Part shown: positions 48,201 to 58,975 of the stretch, piece after piece
How positions within the stretch are numbered: the first letter of the stretch is position 1
How the letters are laid out: every line of letters starts with the position of its first letter
From: Tigriopus japonicus
Taxonomy: Eukaryota; Arthropoda; Copepoda; Harpacticoida; Harpacticidae
Reading direction: 5' to 3'
NCBI GenBank assembly: GCA_010645155.1
Contig: CM021317.1
Span: 3,526,015-3,590,014 of the forward strand
Length of the DNA stretch: 64,000 nt
The notes under the pieces: model-generated
The model's database searches: none
What the model was told of the DNA's origin: nothing
Seen by the model: only the letters and a program-made list of their open reading frames with translations
Position numbers and translations under genes: made by a program

Positions 48201-51200
48201 TTGTGAAGCTTCAAGAAATATTGTTCTTGTCAGTTCTGGACATTGCAACCTACTTTGGCCAAAAGAGATACAAAGTGTCAGACGAGTAAAGGTGTCGTCT
48301 TCGAGCTGTTTTCCCTCTCATACTACCTACATATGTCCATGCGTTCCATCCATGTCTCGTAGCATTCAAGCACCTACTAGAGTCGAAGTAACTTCTTTTC
48401 CATAAACCTTTATCCTCCATGAATGCACATTGAAGTAGGCTGGCCATCCTACTGCTTCTGCATATATGCCCACTTTCTTTGAGCAAGTCGACTTTGTCGA
48501 AGTCTTGGATTAGATCTGTCAAGTCCACCGAGAAGCTGGTCATTGTTTGCAGACGAGCGAGTACTTCAAAATTTAAGTGCTTCTTCAAGACATTTGATTT
48601 CCAAAGGTGGACACAATAATCTCAGGCTGAGTCCAAACTAAAAGATTTCAGTGAGAAACCCCCCCCATCAAGGCTTGGCAGACAAATCTGCTTTCTCAGA
48701 TAATTTTGAGTGCCTTTAGATTTACTCATTAATGGTCGGGTTGTGTTCCAAAAGTTTCTGGAACACTTTGCCGAGAAGAGGGCCTTTTCATGGTTAATGT
48801 TGACACGGCCAAGTCTCGAGTGATAAACTTCAATGGGGTAAATCCAGGCCAATCGAATCGTTTCCATGGGGTCACAGAGATGCAACTACAAACGGTAGCG
48901 AAAGAAAAAATGGAACCAAAAACATAAAAAAGGAAGAAGGAACATGGAACATGACGGTTAAAGGAGGACGCATTCCAATCAAGCTCACATTGGCAACAAA
49001 AGCAAATCACACCACGAGAATTTAAAGCTCCTTCTCATTTATGCTCAATGCGTTGATGGGAATCGATTACGAGAAATCCCACGAGAATTAACGAAAAAAC
49101 ATCCAAGCAAATGATCCGTCCAGGTCAGAGAAAAAAAAGGATAGAACGATCCTGATGACCAACGCCACCATACCAAACTGGGTTTTTGAAAGAGGAGGAT
49201 GGGGTTGCTTCTTATCATTCCAAACTGACCAACCAACGATTTGTTTTAGACAAGGCAAGATCACGCAGAACTGGAATGACCTGCTAACCTGAAGTTTCCT
49301 CTTGAAATGCGAACATTCAAGAGCTATTGTCGAGGCACACAAGATCACTTCCATTCACCACGGCAAATGAGTGGAGGATCAACCACAAAGCAATCCCAGC
49401 CAAAATTGGAGCAGTAATAGTCAGACGAAGAACGGGAGCACCACTGGATCGACAACGAAGACAAGATCGCTTCGCGCATTATTAGGGCTAATCTCGCGGA
49501 TCGTTGCAATATCTATGCACTAGTCACTTGAGGGATGGATCAAAGAACACACGCACTAATCACCACGAGAGACGTCTTCGTCGTGCGAAATCATCTGCAA
49601 CTGAGGACCATGGCAATCAATCCCTTGGGCCACCCGTAAAACCGGCTCTCGCTCCGTCTTTTACTCCCTTTTTCACCACGATCGGAGTGAGCGAGAACGG
49701 AGTAGTACTATCGGCTCCTTCCTTCCTTGTTCCTTCAGCATGCTCATGAGTGAGTAGTGAGTAGTGGACCAGGGAACACGGCCTTTCTAAGTGCGAGTGG
49801 AACACAAGGTCTAGATGGAGCCAACAAACGGAGACGACAGAAGACGGAGTGCGCAGCCAAAGCTGAGGGTCGTGGTGTCTCCTCCTTCGAGCTTCTGTGG
49901 CCGGGGGTTTTGGACCCCAGGAATAGCGGCGATTTCGAAAGAACGAGCGAAACGAGGAACCGAGGAACGATCCAAGAAGCACTGGGGACCGACCAAGGTA
50001 GGTGGTGGTGATGGTGGTGGTGGTGGAGGAAGATAGAGATCCGAGAAGCACTACTGACTCACTGAGTGAGCTTGCGCGGGTCTCGGCCTTTGGAACAGCC
50101 TCATGTTCTACTTTACAATGTGAGTGTGGGTGCATGAACAGAGGAGTAACATAACACGCCAAGCTTTGGCCTGGCCAACTACATAGTAATAACGGATTGG
50201 AAATTTGAGGTACGTTCTGCAGACAGAGGCACTCACTCTCCTGTGGCTCTGTGTGGCTCACACTGGCCAACAACGGTGTGGGAACCGAACTTCAAAGGCC
50301 GAACTACAACGAATTGAAGTACACGAGACAAGTGGACAGCTGATCACGCAGATTATTATCGTAATGATGATGACGAGAAGAACAAGAAGGAGGAGGAGAC
50401 AGCGGTTACTAGCGAGATGAGCTTCTAATGGGCCGACGACCTCCGTCCAATTAAGTTTCACTTTATCTCAAAGTGGCTTTCCGTGGGCCAAGAAGACGAC
50501 CACCCTGTATGTAGTGCAAGAAGAACAATGGACTATGGACGGATGATGGATTTCCGAGGAACCGAAGTATTCTGAGTCATTGGCACTTTCTAGGGTGCTC
50601 CCAGACCCTGGGACTTTCCATATTGCCGACTGCAAAACGCGGACAGCTCAGCTAACCAGAATCAAAGGCCTCTTGTTCTTTGCGGATGGAAATTCACCGA
50701 CGTACATACTTGAGAGTTGGGAGGACCCAATGCATAATTGGGAGCTAAGCAATTTGCAAACAAGAATGAACGTGCACATCTTGCGTCCTCCATTTTATGG
50801 CTTCAGTATATGGGTGTTGTATTTGGTAAAAACATATTTCTTACGCCGTTTTTACATGCACCTTAATTATGTGACTACCTGGGGCTACAAAAAATGTGTT
50901 AAATGTGTTGTCAGGTCTTTTCCGGGCCCAGTTGGCAAACTTTGGTAAGAAACAAAGATTTTGTCGGAAAAGTGAACGGCTAAAAATGAGGTAGTTTGAA
51001 ATGATTAAATTTGCTCCTGCCCCAGAAAAATGACCATTGTTGATCTGAATTGATTTTAGTAAGCTATGATTTACTGTAGTTCTTCAAAGCGCTAACACAC
51101 GACCCAATTGACGTGATTTTGATGCACTCGATTTATTTGGATGAATCCAATAGCATACCAACTACTTTTTTAATTCATCATTGAACTACCGAAAGTCGGT

Positions 51201-53861
51201 TACAATCTTTTTTTTTGATTTTGTTATTTACTGAGTAGAATGTACTTTCTTTAAGACAGATGCTGAAATCGGACATTTCCCTTGGGACTCAAACTCAGTT
51301 TTGTGTGTCAAAACAATAAGTTTTCGAGTCTGCTCAGACTCTGAGATTGACTTGTATCACAAACACTAAAGTCTCATTCGAGGTAAAAAGAGTACCTTTT
51401 TATCATTAACAACAAAGGCTTCTCTTGTCGTTTTCGGTGTTTTTGTTTATCTTGATACGTTTGTTTTGAAGGTCAGTTGAATGCCTTTTTTGATGACAAA
51501 AACAACGGTGTTCTAGCTTAGACTGAGTGATGGTACAATTTGGTTTCAGAGCTTCAGAGAGAGTGGCAACATTTGTGAGAAACACGGATTTCTGAGAACA
51601 ACAATAGCGGCGGATGATTCTACCTTGCATTCAACACAAACATGGATGCCAAAGGCATTTTCTTTAGTGGACAAAGAGGAAAAAAGACACATTTCGAGAG
51701 GAGGTAGATTGCATTTTCTATTGAGAGAAAACTTCAATACTTGACAATGTCCTTTAGGCTTTAGTACTCTGAGATGACTGCATTGGATGAACAAGAATGG
51801 CAATTCAAAACCAAATGCGCAAATAAGCTTGCAAACTAGGCGTGACATTGTACTTCAATGTTATCATAATATATTAATTGGAAGCTAAGATTCATCATGA
51901 TTGCTCTTCAAATGATTCAAATATAGTTATTTAATTCAGAATGACATTTTGCCAAAATAGCAAAAAAGATGTTTTTTGTAGTAAAATTTCATAGAATTTC
52001 TTTTAGCGTTTCGCAATCACATTTTTTTGATGCAGTTGCAGTATTTGCTATTATTTTTACAGGGTGGAAATATTGCTAAAATTGCTTCTTTTGGGGTTAT
52101 GTTTGTTTCAAAGCATGAGCCAATGCAAAGATTGGTCTCATCTTTTTTGTTTCTGTTTTGCAAGCGGACAAGTGAAAAATGCTAGTATTTTACAAATAAT
52201 ATGTATGATGAATTTTGAGGATTTTAAACATCTATTTACACTTGCATGCCACTTACATTTTCAGAATAGAGTAGTGGCCATTAATCATTTTAAATGCAAG
52301 GCCAACTTTTCAAGGTGACTCTTATCATTTTGAAAGTTATTGCCAGAGGTTCAGTGTACTCTCAAATTTAACTGAACAAGGTTTTCTTTATAAGAGATCT
52401 TGTAAAAAACCCTACATTTCATTATGAAAATAAACTCCCTTGGGCTTCGTTCGCTCTGTTCAAATCCAGTTTTTGGAACACCACTGAAAAAGCCAGCAAA
52501 GTTTTGCCCGAGTTTATTGGCTTCATGTCTGCTTAGTTTGAGTGTGGAAAGGGGATCGAGCGAGTCCATGGAGCAGTCAGTGCCAATGGGCCCTAACTTT
52601 GCAATTCATTGAACCATCCATGGCCTTCATTCTTGGAGTTCTCTTTGGTTGGCAGTCTGACTTTGCATAACCCGCATCGTGCGAGCTTCACTTGTTCCAT
52701 GGTTCAAGTGGTGTGCGTTCCACGGGTGGTTGGTTGAGGGTCATTTCTTTCCTATTTTCTTTGCCTTTTTCAACGATATTTTCTGGCCTAACCTCGAGAC
52801 CTGAATTGGTTGGCCCTAAAAACTCCTCTTGTTGAGTTAAAAGCAGGTCTCAATGGTCGGCAGAGAAAGTAGTATGGGTGTGGGTTTTTTCGAGGTGAAC
52901 TTAAGGACGAGATTGGTTCTTTATTGCTCTTCACCAAACTTGGGTCCCTTAACTGGGGGAAGAATGAATGCTCAAGTTTCATAAGTCTGTCAAATTTATT
53001 TCATTGTTCTTTCATGCTTCTTTGGACAAAGTTCTTCTCCCATGACAGATGACTTTCAAGAAAGAGATGAGATAAAAAAGGATGAAGGAGGCTAGTGAGA
53101 GGTGCAGGAGGAGGAGGAGGAGCACCTCGAAATGAGGAAAGTTTCAATTAGTCAATTCACACTTGCCAAATTTGCTTAGGACTCATCTGGGGATCTGGAG
53201 TGAAGATGGAAATTCTGGTAAATTTTGGGTCGCCAAGGAGGATGCAGAAAGAAAGAAGAAAAAAAAGATCCCCAAGAACGAGCGAGAAAAGGCAAGATTG
53301 ACATGGATGGACCAGATAAAGCACGTTTTGAGTCATAAAATTTAGAGGCGTCTCCGTAAAATGTGCTTTGTTAGCACGAATGACGGAATATTCTACTACG
53401 TTTCGCGCCTTGGACTCGAGTCTTGGATACGATGGGCTGGTTGGTTCTATCCTAAATTGCTTTTTCCAGTATCTTGGGACTTTTCGGCGTTGAATTTAGG
53501 TCGTCCTTTTTTGGGCCTCGGATCAGTTCAGGATCTTTTATTCAATTGCTTAACTTTGGAGATTTCCGACCGAAGTGAACCTCACCTCAAAGGTCTCCCA
53601 ATAGAGTTTTACTTCAGTGAACTAATGCAATTGAATTAAGCGCCATCTATTATTTTGTTTAGTTTTTGTTGGAATCAGAACGCAGCTGCGATCTGATGGA
53701 GGCTGTTCGCCCTGTGGGGATATTGCCGCTCCACTTAAGAAACATTAATTTTACCTCACCCTCGGGAATGACCCTAGGTTCGCCCATTTAAGCCGTCAAA
53801 GGCCGTGACTACTGCATGTAATTTAATACCACAAGCAACTAGAACTCGGCAAGCTCCGCAG
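45284..53861. other. Long stretch without a confident gene
   Basis: No known family is seen. A GC-richer zone at about 49400-50450 contains (GGT)n- and GAG/GAA-rich runs and gives long but unsupported frames on both strands; it could be a promoter or 5' UTR region. A plus-strand frame at 47090-47374 is listed separately. Confidence 0.4.
47090..47374 (+). CDS. Candidate 94-aa open frame, unknown
   Basis: MIDSSGRRSNDKKRPTKPLR starts after a purine at -3 (GCTATGA). The composition is protein-like (basic start, then PVPLFAVTNYLRRALDPP). Near its end TCCAAG|GTAGAG could be a splice donor. No family is recognised and no partner exon was found, so it may be chance. Confidence 0.2.
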   Translation: MIDSSGRRSNDKKRPTKPLRAPVPLFAVTNYLRRALDPPTSDQTKSEIIQTTGNLESLPRRSPAWLTVSNPGFARLSGNEFKATPIFEPSKVEP

Positions 53862-53983
53862 GCGCCATCTATATTTTTTCCGAACTTATGCACTCGAATT
53901 AAGCGCCATCTATATTTTTCCGAACTTATGCACTCGAATTAAGCGCCATCTATATTTTTTCCGAACCTATGCACTCGAATTAA
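53862..53983. repeat. Three tandem ~41-bp repeats
   Basis: Units start at 53862, 53903 and 53943 with GCGCCATCTATATTTTTTCC and end CACTCGAATTAA; they differ by one base pair in length and a single substitution. A partial unit (GAATTAAGCGCCATCTATTA) lies at about 53633-53652. The array sits about 140 bp upstream of the Gypsy insertion. Confidence 0.9.
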
Positions 53984-54130
53984 GAACTCTCTTTGTTAAT
54001 CTCATTTGATAAGAGAATCAATATATAAGAACAATAAAATCTTATTTTAACATATAATTTTTATATAAGAATTCTTATTTTCTTCTATCTTTTTCTTAAA
54101 AAATCTTATTTTTCAATATAAGGAACATAT

Positions 54131-54274
54131 TGGTGTATGTTCGAGTGCTCACGCCTTAGAGGCGCTAATTGTTTCGACCTCTAATTATGTCTTTTGTATT
54201 ATGTCCAGACCAGTAGTAAACGTACTTTGTTGAACCTAGACTCTCGTTATTTCTGCCTTCCGACGAACACGTCA
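54131..54274 (+). repeat. 5' LTR of the Gypsy element (144 bp)
   Basis: It begins TGGTGTATGTTCGAGTGC and ends GAACACGTCA, the usual TG...CA. It is matched by 58688-58831 without a visible difference. Its boundary is fixed by the CATAT duplication. Confidence 0.96.
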
Positions 54275-54292
54275 TGGCGCAATCGGTATAAC
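54275..54292 (+). other. Primer binding site of the Gypsy element
   Basis: TGGCGCAATCGGTATAAC starts immediately after the LTR; TGG would pair with a tRNA 3' CCA. I could not assign the tRNA species. Confidence 0.7.
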
Positions 54293-54442
54293 TTGTAGTG
54301 ATTGTGGAATTGAGAGTTCACATCACTTTTTCAAGATCAACGAACCGTTTGTCGGAGGAGGGTTCTCTCTGGTTCAAAGCTTTACGGCTGAGGAGGAGAA
54401 CCGCGTTGTGGAAGCGTGCGTGGATACCCATCACTGATTCGA

Positions 54443-57400
54443 ATGCCACCCAAACGCGATGTTGGTGCGGAGGAGATCCCGGAACCCTTGGATGAGGTTC
54501 CGAGGTGGTTGGGTCCGCTTCTATCACATATGCAGAAAGAATCCGAGGATCGTCTAATGAGGTTCATGTCGTCCATGGGTGGAGAGCAGCCACCGAGATC
54601 TCGCACTCTGCGAAGAGTAGAGATATCCAAACCTGAGAAGTTGGTAAAGGATGTATCATGGAATAGTTTTATAACTTGGCGTCAACAAGTGGAGGATTAT
54701 TTTACCTTGTCTGAGATTGATCTTCAGGATAAATCCATCCAGATCAAGACGTTGTGGAGCCTCATGACCACCGAGATGTTGGCTCATGTGAGACACGCCA
54801 TGAATGTTCCGATGGACACCACACGTACGGTTAAGGCTGTTTTGGATATCGTCCAAACGTTCCTTAGATCAAAAAGGAATTTGGCTGTGGATCATTTGGC
54901 TTTCGAGAGATGTCACCAGGAGTCTGGACAATCTTTTGACGACTTTTTCGTACAACTTCGAAAGACTGCAGAGGATGCTCAATTGTGCTCGTCATGTTTG
55001 GATACACGATTGGTCGCACGGATAATTGCTGGCATCAATGATTCTAAGGTACGGTCAAAGTTGTTGGCATTAAACAAGTTACCATCTCTTAAGGAGACAG
55101 TGGATTTATGCCGAGCTGAAGAGACAGCAAACATTGACGTGGATAATATGGAACAAAGTGGCGCCAAGATCAATCGGAATAAGTTCAAGGTCAAGACTAA
55201 CTCTGAATATGGAAAGAAGGCCGTGGTCCCGAAATCCAGGAGGGATTTTTCCAAGAAACCATGTTCTGCATGCAAACAGATGCACGCCAAAGGGAATTGC
55301 CCTGCACGAAACTTGGAATGTTTTGGTTGTCACCAAATGGGTCATTTTGAGTCCAATTGCCCCTCAAAATCCAAGAAACTGGGCCGAATCACCATTGGAC
55401 ATCGTGTTCGTGGGCTTGTGGGAGGTCGTTCGCAAGCCACGCCGAAAATGACTGTTGGAATTCGATTCGGTGATGTATTTTTGGGCCAGTTTCCTGCCAC
55501 CCCAGATTGCGGTGCAGAAGCTTCAATAGCGGGAACGGGATTTTTAAATACCTTGAAAGTGTCGTCAGACCAACTCAGAAAATTCTTTGGTTCTCCGTTT
55601 GTAGCTGCAAATGGCCAAGGGATGAGGCCAATTGGGTCCCTCAAGTTGATCATTGAGCATCAAGGGGTCGAGACGGAAGAAATCGTTTTCGTCTGTGATG
55701 AAGCAGATTCCGAACTCTTGTTATCGTGGTCCTGTTTGATGGCGTTGGAAGTCCTTCCGAAGAATTTTCCGGACCGTTGCATCAGAGCAAAACGGACCAC
55801 TGTTGGTGATGTTGGCGAGTTGGAAGTTCCAAATTTTGTTGACAAATCGTTGTGGCAAATATTGTCGCCTTTTCTACGCAGAGAGTCACCTCTGGAGGAA
55901 GATTGGACGGCGATCAACGAGATTTTGCGTAAGCAGTATGATGACGTTTTCAATTGTGATGGTGAATTACAGGAGATGGCGGGTGAGCCAATGAAGATTT
56001 ATCTGGAGGAGGACGCCGTTCCATTCCGCCTTAGTGCCCCCAGAAAAGTCCCCATTCCTGCCGAACAATTCACCAAAGAGGAGCTGATTCGAATGGAGCG
56101 GATCAAGGTGATTGAGAAGGTCACGTGGCCAACGGATTGGGTTCATCCAATGGTAGTGGTGCCTAAAGGAGATTCCCAATGGAGAGTATGTACGGATTTG
56201 ACCAAGCTGAACAAGTATGTAAAACGTCCTTATTACCCGATGGTTACTCCGCGAGATGCCGTCAACAAGGTCAAACCTGGTTCGAGATTCTTTTCGACTT
56301 TGGACGCAAAGAATGGCTATTGGCAGCTCCCTTTAGCCGAAGAATCTCGTGATTTAACGACGTTTATCACCGAGCTTGGGAGATTTCGGTACACGAGAGC
56401 ACCAATGGGTCTTGCTAGTACTCAAGATGAATACTGCAGACGTGGCGATGATGCGCTTGAAGGACTCGGGTTCCAGTCCAAAGTGGTTGATGATATTTTG
56501 GTATTTTCAGAAACTGCTCGCGATCATGTTTTCCACGTCATTCAAATTCTGGATCGTTGTCGCGCTGCCAGAATCACTCTCAATCCAAAGAAGTGCAATT
56601 TGGGCAACAAGGAGGTTGCGTTTGCTGGATACCTGGTTGGCCAGGAAGGAATTCGTCCAGATCCATCCAAGCTCGATGCCCTGAGTGATTTCCCCACCCC
56701 TACAAGTTTGACGGAACTTCGTAGTTTTATGGGATTGGCGAATCAACTTGGGATGTTCAGTCCTGATATTGCTCGATTGGCAGAACCTTTGAGAGGCCTA
56801 ATGAAGAAGAAATCGGAGTTTGTATGGAATGCAAATCATGATGTGGCTTTCAAGAATTTCAAAAAGGTATTGGTGAAGTCCATTACATTAGTTCCTTTTG
56901 ACTTGAATTTGCCCACAGTCCTCCAAACCGACGCCTCACGACTTCATGGACTTGGTTTTGCGTTAATGCAGAAGAAGGGTGAGAAATGGAATTTGATTCA
57001 ATGTGGATCACGTTTCGTCACTGAAACAGAATCAAGATACGCAATGATTGAACTCGAGATGTTAGCCGTTGTTTGGGCCGTTCAGAAGTGTTCCATTTAC
57101 CTTCTGGGACTCCCAAAATTCGAAATAATTGTCGATCATCGTCCTCTTCTTCCATTTCTTAATGAGTATACTCTAGATAAGATTGAGAATGCTCGTCTCC
57201 AACGCCTGGTCCAGAAATTATCTCGTTATGTCTTCACTGCTTCGTGGAAGAGTGGGAAGGAGCATATGATCCCGGACGCGTTTTCCCGTGCTCCTGTAGG
57301 ACAACCCGGTCCAGAGGACTTCGCTCTTGCTAACGAGATTGACGAGTCCATGAACAAGAAAGTCATGAGGATTGCATCGGTGATTAACGGAGATGATGAA

Positions 57401-58666
57401 GAGAGTCGAGGAGATTTGATGTTGAGTGATCTCAGGCAGACCGCTCAATCCAACCCTATGTATGGTTGCCTCGTCAAATATGTTTTGAGTGGATTCCCAC
57501 AGAGGATGGAAGATATTCCCGTGGATTGGAGAACCGAACTTCACCACATGAAGAAACTGAAAGATAAGTTGTCGGTTTTTCAAGATCTCGTTTTATTTGA
57601 TGGTCGAATTGTCGTGCCATTACCCGCTCGAAAGTCCGTTTTGAAAAATCTTCATTCCTCTCATCAGGGCATAGATCGTACGAAACGACGTGCTCGTATG
57701 TCGGTTTATTGGCCTGGCATGGGATCCGATATCCAGAATACGGTAGAGAGCTGTAATTATTGCCAGATTCATCTCCCTAGCCTTCCCAAAGATTTCCAGA
57801 CGGATGCACCTCGAACAGAACGTCCTTTTGAGAGAGCATCTTGTGATTTGTTCTCCTATGGTGGACACGCCTATTTGGTGTACGTGGACCGTTTTAGTGG
57901 CTGGCCCGTTCTTGATCGTTGGAATTCTGATCCGTCATCAAACCAAGTCATCAAAGCAATGGTCAAGCATTTTGCTGATTATGGGATTCCCGTATCCTTG
58001 AGAAGCGACGGTGGACCCCAGTTTAAGTCCGGGGAATTTGCCAGATTTGTCCGCGAGTGGAATGTCAACCACGAAATGAGTTCCCCTCATCACCCAGAAT
58101 CTAACGGCCATGCTGAATCCGCCGTGAAAGCGATGAAAATGCTGGTAAAAAAGACGAATTCAGACATTAATCATCCAGATTTTCTCTGTGGTTTATTGGA
58201 ATGGAGGAACGTTCCAGGTCCCACTGGTCGTTCGCCGTCTGAATTATTATTTGGCCGTCAAATGCGATCACTAATTCCCGTCGTTCCAGAATTACTCAAA
58301 CCGATCGATTTGACCGACATACCCGAACGTCGAGAACGAGCTCAACAGAAGTCGAGGGCTCACGCTGACAAGACGGCCATTTCCATGAAACCGATGACGA
58401 TTGGAAGTCGTGTCCGAATTCAAGACCACGTGACGGGTTTGTGGAACGATGATGGGCGTGTGATGAAAAGAAGAGGTCGGCGATATTTGATTCGTTCATC
58501 CAACACTCGCCTTAAATGGCGTAATCGCCGATTTTTACGTCCATTCCACGAGGAGAAGGTTGCACGTGAGACGGAAATGGATGATCCCGTTATGGAAGAA
58601 ATTTCAGAACCTCCCGTGAGAAGAAGTCCGAGAAATCCCAAACCCGTCGTTCGATTTGGATACTGA
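54443..58666 (+). CDS. Gypsy Gag-Pol polyprotein, 1407 aa, single frame
   Basis: The start is the first ATG (54443, MPPKRDVGAEE). Order: capsid-like Gag; two zinc knuckles at about residues 274-305 (CSACKQMHAKGNC and CFGCHQMGHFESNC); aspartic protease with DCGA at about 355, where most relatives have DSGA or DTGA; reverse transcriptase with TLDAKNGYWQ and the catalytic block VVDD at about 681-684; RNase H with QTDAS, an LEML Glu and DHRPL; integrase with an HHCC zinc finger (about 1071-1107) and D-D-35-E at about 1135, 1189 and 1225. All catalytic acids are present. Gag and Pol are fused with no frameshift or stop, and no env follows. The K02A2.6-like arrangement of knuckles suggests the Mag-like group of animal Ty3/gypsy elements, though I cannot run a tree. 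TGA stop at 58664-58666. Confidence 0.95.
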   Translation: MPPKRDVGAEEIPEPLDEVPRWLGPLLSHMQKESEDRLMRFMSSMGGEQPPRSRTLRRVEISKPEKLVKDVSWNSFITWRQQVEDYFTLSEIDLQDKSIQIKTLWSLMTTEMLAHVRHAMNVPMDTTRTVKAVLDIVQTFLRSKRNLAVDHLAFERCHQESGQSFDDFFVQLRKTAEDAQLCSSCLDTRLVARIIAGINDSKVRSKLLALNKLPSLKETVDLCRAEETANIDVDNMEQSGAKINRNKFKVKTNSEYGKKAVVPKSRRDFSKKPCSACKQMHAKGNCPARNLECFGCHQMGHFESNCPSKSKKLGRITIGHRVRGLVGGRSQATPKMTVGIRFGDVFLGQFPATPDCGAEASIAGTGFLNTLKVSSDQLRKFFGSPFVAANGQGMRPIGSLKLIIEHQGVETEEIVFVCDEADSELLLSWSCLMALEVLPKNFPDRCIRAKRTTVGDVGELEVPNFVDKSLWQILSPFLRRESPLEEDWTAINEILRKQYDDVFNCDGELQEMAGEPMKIYLEEDAVPFRLSAPRKVPIPAEQFTKEELIRMERIKVIEKVTWPTDWVHPMVVVPKGDSQWRVCTDLTKLNKYVKRPYYPMVTPRDAVNKVKPGSRFFSTLDAKNGYWQLPLAEESRDLTTFITELGRFRYTRAPMGLASTQDEYCRRGDDALEGLGFQSKVVDDILVFSETARDHVFHVIQILDRCRAARITLNPKKCNLGNKEVAFAGYLVGQEGIRPDPSKLDALSDFPTPTSLTELRSFMGLANQLGMFSPDIARLAEPLRGLMKKKSEFVWNANHDVAFKNFKKVLVKSITLVPFDLNLPTVLQTDASRLHGLGFALMQKKGEKWNLIQCGSRFVTETESRYAMIELEMLAVVWAVQKCSIYLLGLPKFEIIVDHRPLLPFLNEYTLDKIENARLQRLVQKLSRYVFTASWKSGKEHMIPDAFSRAPVGQPGPEDFALANEIDESMNKKVMRIASVINGDDEESRGDLMLSDLRQTAQSNPMYGCLVKYVLSGFPQRMEDIPVDWRTELHHMKKLKDKLSVFQDLVLFDGRIVVPLPARKSVLKNLHSSHQGIDRTKRRARMSVYWPGMGSDIQNTVESCNYCQIHLPSLPKDFQTDAPRTERPFERASCDLFSYGGHAYLVYVDRFSGWPVLDRWNSDPSSNQVIKAMVKHFADYGIPVSLRSDGGPQFKSGEFARFVREWNVNHEMSSPHHPESNGHAESAVKAMKMLVKKTNSDINHPDFLCGLLEWRNVPGPTGRSPSELLFGRQMRSLIPVVPELLKPIDLTDIPERRERAQQKSRAHADKTAISMKPMTIGSRVRIQDHVTGLWNDDGRVMKRRGRRYLIRSSNTRLKWRNRRFLRPFHEEKVARETEMDDPVMEEISEPPVRRSPRNPKPVVRFGY

Positions 58667-58675
58667 CAACGTTTT

Positions 58676-58687
58676 GGGAAAGGGGCG
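58676..58687 (+). other. Polypurine tract of the Gypsy element
   Basis: GGGAAAGGGGCG directly precedes the 3' LTR, the expected site for plus-strand priming. Confidence 0.75.
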
Positions 58688-58831
58688 TGGTGTATGTTCG
58701 AGTGCTCACGCCTTAGAGGCGCTAATTGTTTCGACCTCTAATTATGTCTTTTGTATTATGTCCAGACCAGTAGTAAACGTACTTTGTTGAACCTAGACTC
58801 TCGTTATTTCTGCCTTCCGACGAACACGTCA
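58688..58831 (+). repeat. 3' LTR of the Gypsy element (144 bp)
   Basis: Identical over the compared length to 54131-54274 and followed by the CATAT target duplication. Confidence 0.96.
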
Positions 58832-58889
58832 CATATAAGAGCTCAAGAATTCTTTGGATATAAAAGTCACAATATACCTCTTAATGATA

Positions 58890-58975
58890 AGGTAGAAATG
58901 ACTGTAGCGCGATTGTCTCACACGCGATCGAATTGTGGTCGAGTTCATAGGTTCGATCCTAGGCTTCCCCCAACC
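58890..58975 (+). repeat. tRNA-like sequence (possible SINE head)
   Basis: It contains an A-box-like TAGCGCGATTG, an anticodon-region block CTCACACGCGA identical to that of tRNA-Val(CAC), and a B-box GGTTCGATCC. The spacing between them is too long for tRNA-Val and the T-stem does not pair well. It therefore looks like a tRNA-derived repeat, not a gene. Confidence 0.3.

Larger units (their letters stand above)
54126..58836 (+). mobile_element. Complete Ty3/gypsy LTR retrotransposon with target duplication CATAT
   Basis: Target duplication CATAT at 54126-54130 and 58832-58836 brackets two LTRs (54131-54274 and 58688-58831), which are identical in every base I compared. A primer binding site follows the 5' LTR directly, a purine tract precedes the 3' LTR, and one uninterrupted gag-pol frame fills the middle. 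There is no env-like frame. Identical LTRs and an intact frame mean a recent insertion that may still be active. The LTRs are unusually short (144 bp). Confidence 0.96.

Noticed and set aside
49617..50273. 218-codon minus-strand frame
   Set aside because: Its composition follows GC-rich simple repeats (GGT, GAG runs), with no domain and a competing frame on the other strand.
58890..58975. Functional tRNA-Val gene
   Set aside because: The anticodon-loop block fits tRNA-Val but the arm spacing and T-stem pairing do not.
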